A stretch of 64,000 bases of DNA from the NCBI GenBank assembly GCA_019722365.1, contig JADFUC010000374.1, positions 62,001 through 126,000 of the forward strand, read 5' to 3'. Positions 61,291-64,000 of this stretch are shown here, piece after piece. The stretch's first letter is position 1. Each line of letters starts with the position of its first letter. This DNA is from Lithospermum erythrorhizon. Lineage: Eukaryota; Streptophyta; Magnoliopsida; Boraginales; Boraginaceae. Below the pieces are notes generated by a model. The model worked only from the letters and a program-made list of their open reading frames with translations. It was not told the origin of the DNA and did no database searches. A program made the translations under genes and the position numbers.

Positions 61291-64000
61291 TTTCGCGCTG
61301 CTGTCGGGAACTAGAATTATTTAAATTTTTAGTAGTTGTTTTAGTTTCTTAAGTTATTTTATATTTATTTTGGTTGTTTGATCTTTGCTTCGAAAGGAGA
61401 TTTTATAGTAGGTGCATGTCAGTCAACTTCATTTGGTCTTTGATTTATTACCGTTGATCTAATTTATATCGACAAACTCGGGAAGAATAGTGTCCGTTCT
61501 AGTCCTGGCTAACAATGGCGATTCAACCTCGTGAAATATTAAATGAAAGACCTGTCACTACCAGAGCGGTGGATCATCCTTCAGATCGCTCGATGATGCA
61601 AGTAAAAATTTTGAGTTGGTGAGTTTTCACTCTCCATAACTTGCCAACTTTTCACGTGGATCGCAACCTAAGACCCACCGACATTCTCGAATGAGCCTGG
61701 GATAACGGTAGGTACCTTCCCACAACGGAGCAACACATGTAGTCCCCTAAACTCAAGATGCTTCCATATACCTCAAAAGATGCAGCCCATGTGGTTTTTG
61801 TTCATACCTCCCGCCTATTCACATACACGTGAGTATATGCAATGAAGCCTGTGGCAAAGTTCTATACATATGCAAAGCAGTGCATCACTAAGGAAGCGTA
61901 TTTCGAATTTTACTAAAGATGACGACATTTAGTCATTCCATCAGGTACGGATCGCTTTGCACATTGTTGAATTCAATGTCCCCATCATATGTTACCACAT
62001 GAACTACAACACTATATTTCTATGATGGTCTCACTCCCCGCACATCAAATCCATGGTTGACACGCAAATGAGGCGCACTCGGTGGCAAAGACAAATGAAG
62101 AGATTCAAGAAATTTTGAATCATTAGCTAATACCTTGCGTGGTATGGGTGTTAGAGAAAACACTAGAGGAGTACATGGAATAAATTCTAATTCCAACATC
62201 GATGCCGTGGATGTATTGGGCTTGGCATCCATGCAGTAGGCAAATTGAAAGCAGCTATTCATGAGTTTCGCTACAGACGATCATCATCTACGCAGAAATG
62301 CCAAGCATGTATTCTTCTCACGAGGGTTATTCCGAGATGTCGAACAAGCAACGGCGAACGGGTACAACTCAAGAATGGTGGAATGATCCTTATTCAAACA
62401 ACACCTACAATTCGGGACGTGAGAAATCATCCAAATTTCAGCACAATGGCCATCCTAAGTGAATATTCATGCCACACGCACCCGCGGGCTTGGTGGAGGT
62501 CAGCTGATCAAATCTACAAATGCTTAAGAATCAAGAAAGACATAATCGAACACTAAAGGCAGATCAATCGTGAAACTAGAGATTCGGGGATGGGTCAATC
62601 AAGTGTGAGGTCACCGTAGTTTAACCGAAGATTTCCAAGTCAACCTCGAATGTGCAAAATCTATCATGTCATTTATGGTCAGTTAATCCGAGAAGTTGAG
62701 AAGTCTAGGAATTTTCAAGTCAACCCGAAAGCAAGCAAATGCCACTTTACTCATGAGGAAAGGAAAATCTTTTGATACCTGAAATTAATGTTAGAAGTCA
62801 GAAAGATAAAGAAGAGAGACAAGAGAATCATTGCTGTTACTGCATTTGGCAGTAAGATCGGTGAGGCGGCGAAACCATATTGCTCCACCGGTACCATCTC
62901 CCCCAAAAAGGCTCCTCCGCAAAGAAACGATGTCATTCTCCGAACTTTACGATATGTTTTCTAAAGTGCACGTGAATTTACCTTTTGCTTAACGTTTCTA
63001 AAAGTATCCCTTCTTATGCCAATGCCTTCATTAAAGAACTAGACTGTAAAGAGGCACAAATATGAGCCTAATGAAAGAATTAGGTGCCTGATGGCGAATG
63101 TAGTAATTAGGACGTAGAGTTGACTTCCAAGTTCAAGGAATTCGTGTAGTTTCATTATAGATATGAATTTAGGGATTTAAAAGTGTAAAAGCTATTAGCA
63201 TTTAAAGTTAGTATCAATCTTATGCCTTACTTTCAGATACCAAAATCGATTGTGAGACCTTAAACCAACCAAAGATGACTCCAATTACCGATAATTCACT
63301 TAAGATCCCAAAGGTATATTAGAGAACGCCCCGTCCAAATCGGATACAAACTTATTATCCTCAAGGATTTATGCGCTGAGACGTAAAAAGTTGCAAGGTG
63401 TTAGTAAGTATGAGACTCCAATTTTAACGGGAGACCTTTATGGCATCAAGTAATACTATTATTGATGTACGAATGGAAGATTTCCATGAGCACGCTAGAT
63501 CAAACAATTAATATTTCGTGGTTTATCAGCTTGTTTATATACCGATGTTAATGATTATATTTTAAGTTGATGCGCTGAAAGCACGTATACTTTTTTAGTT
63601 GCCGTCAAGCCAGGATAAAACGACAAGCTCATACCTACTCGCTAGTTGTTGTATTAAACTCGAAAAAGATGTTAACAAAGAAATTCTCAGCCTGGGCGAA
63701 GCCAAGAACGATATTGACGCCGAAGAGAAACAAGCTTACTACCCGTCCTTTTCCGAGAAAACACTCAAGGAGTTCGACCGGTCAACTTTAGTTCAAAAGA
63801 AGTTTTAAATTCCAAGCTAACGTCACGAACTCTATAAATTTGGGCGAGGAACGGCTTGGCCGAAATGTCAGTAGGTTTGTGGTAGCTGTACCTCGATTGT
63901 AACTACGCTTTTGCTCATCGCAAATACTGGCCGCCGCTTTTATAAGAACCCATCGAATTTTACTGATGTAATTTTATTTTATTATCGCTTTTATTAGTCT
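61291..64000 (+). mobile_element. degenerate gypsy-type retroelement remnant
   Basis: CGCGCTGCTGTCGGGAAC at about 61294-61311 resembles the tRNA-Asp-complementary primer site (TGGCGCCGTTGCCGGGGAAC) of Athila/Tat-type gypsy elements. A short frame, MAIQPREILNERPVTTRAVD, starts at 61515 and stops at 61620-61622, where a gag start would be expected. Further on, open frames at 62020-62560, 62751-62936 and 63599-63808 are short and on mixed strands. I could not match them to protease, RT or integrase. The body is either heavily decayed or a non-autonomous element, and it runs off the right edge. Confidence 0.45.

Overview
The window is nuclear DNA of a flowering plant, almost certainly a eudicot. 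Genes are split by GT-AG introns in AT-rich sequence. The gene set is plant-specific: HD2-type histone deacetylase, AINTEGUMENTA-like AP2 factor, SPARK-type receptor kinase, group 3 LEA protein and a CYP97C remnant. The repeats are also plant types: Stowaway MITEs, Au-like SINEs, a LINE and gypsy remnants. The frequent ACTCCGTA/TACGGAGT motifs in spacers would fit Caryophyllales, but that is only a weak hint.

Layout. (1) 0-16 kb is a block of decayed genes: the 3' end of an S-adenosylmethionine synthetase (+), a multi-exon FAD synthetase / PAPS-reductase-family gene (-) and a multi-exon CYP97C carotenoid hydroxylase gene (-). All carry frameshifts but keep exon-intron order, so the last two are not processed copies. 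(2) 17.5-19.4 kb holds an intact intronless receptor-like kinase (+). (3) 22.4-25.9 kb holds VPS37, an ESCRT-I subunit, in 7 exons (+). (4) 26.9-28.7 kb holds a DnaJC28/DUF1992 protein in 3 exons (-). (5) 31.5-33.2 kb holds a seed-type LEA protein in 3 exons (+) behind ABRE, RY and TATA elements. (6) 37.3-39.1 kb holds ribosomal protein eL24 in 5 exons (+), with two box C/D snoRNAs in intron 1. (7) 40.8-43.4 kb holds an HD2-type histone deacetylase in 10 exons (-), including a 14-nt exon behind a probable U12 AT-AC intron. (8) 43.7-45.9 kb is a 2.17-kb insertion with a target-site duplication, probably a solo LTR. (9) 49.3-52.5 kb holds cytosolic fructose-bisphosphate aldolase in 3 exons (+); its first intron carries decayed tandem copies of exon 1. 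(10) 54.1-57.7 kb holds an AINTEGUMENTA-LIKE 6/7 (PLETHORA) factor in 10 exons (-), including the 9-nt AP2 microexon, with SINEs in two introns. (11) 58-64 kb is repeat-rich: a MITE, a LINE reverse transcriptase fragment and a degenerate gypsy element with a tRNA-Asp-type primer site.

The genes are functionally independent, as expected for a plant chromosome, and there is no operon or pathway cluster. The most notable features are architectural: exon 1 duplicated inside an aldolase intron, the AT-AC intron with its 14-nt exon in the histone deacetylase, the duplicated intronic snoRNA pair in eL24, and the run of decayed genes at the left end. Exon boundaries were worked out by hand from splice consensus, reading-frame continuity and remembered family sequences. 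All complete models close in frame.
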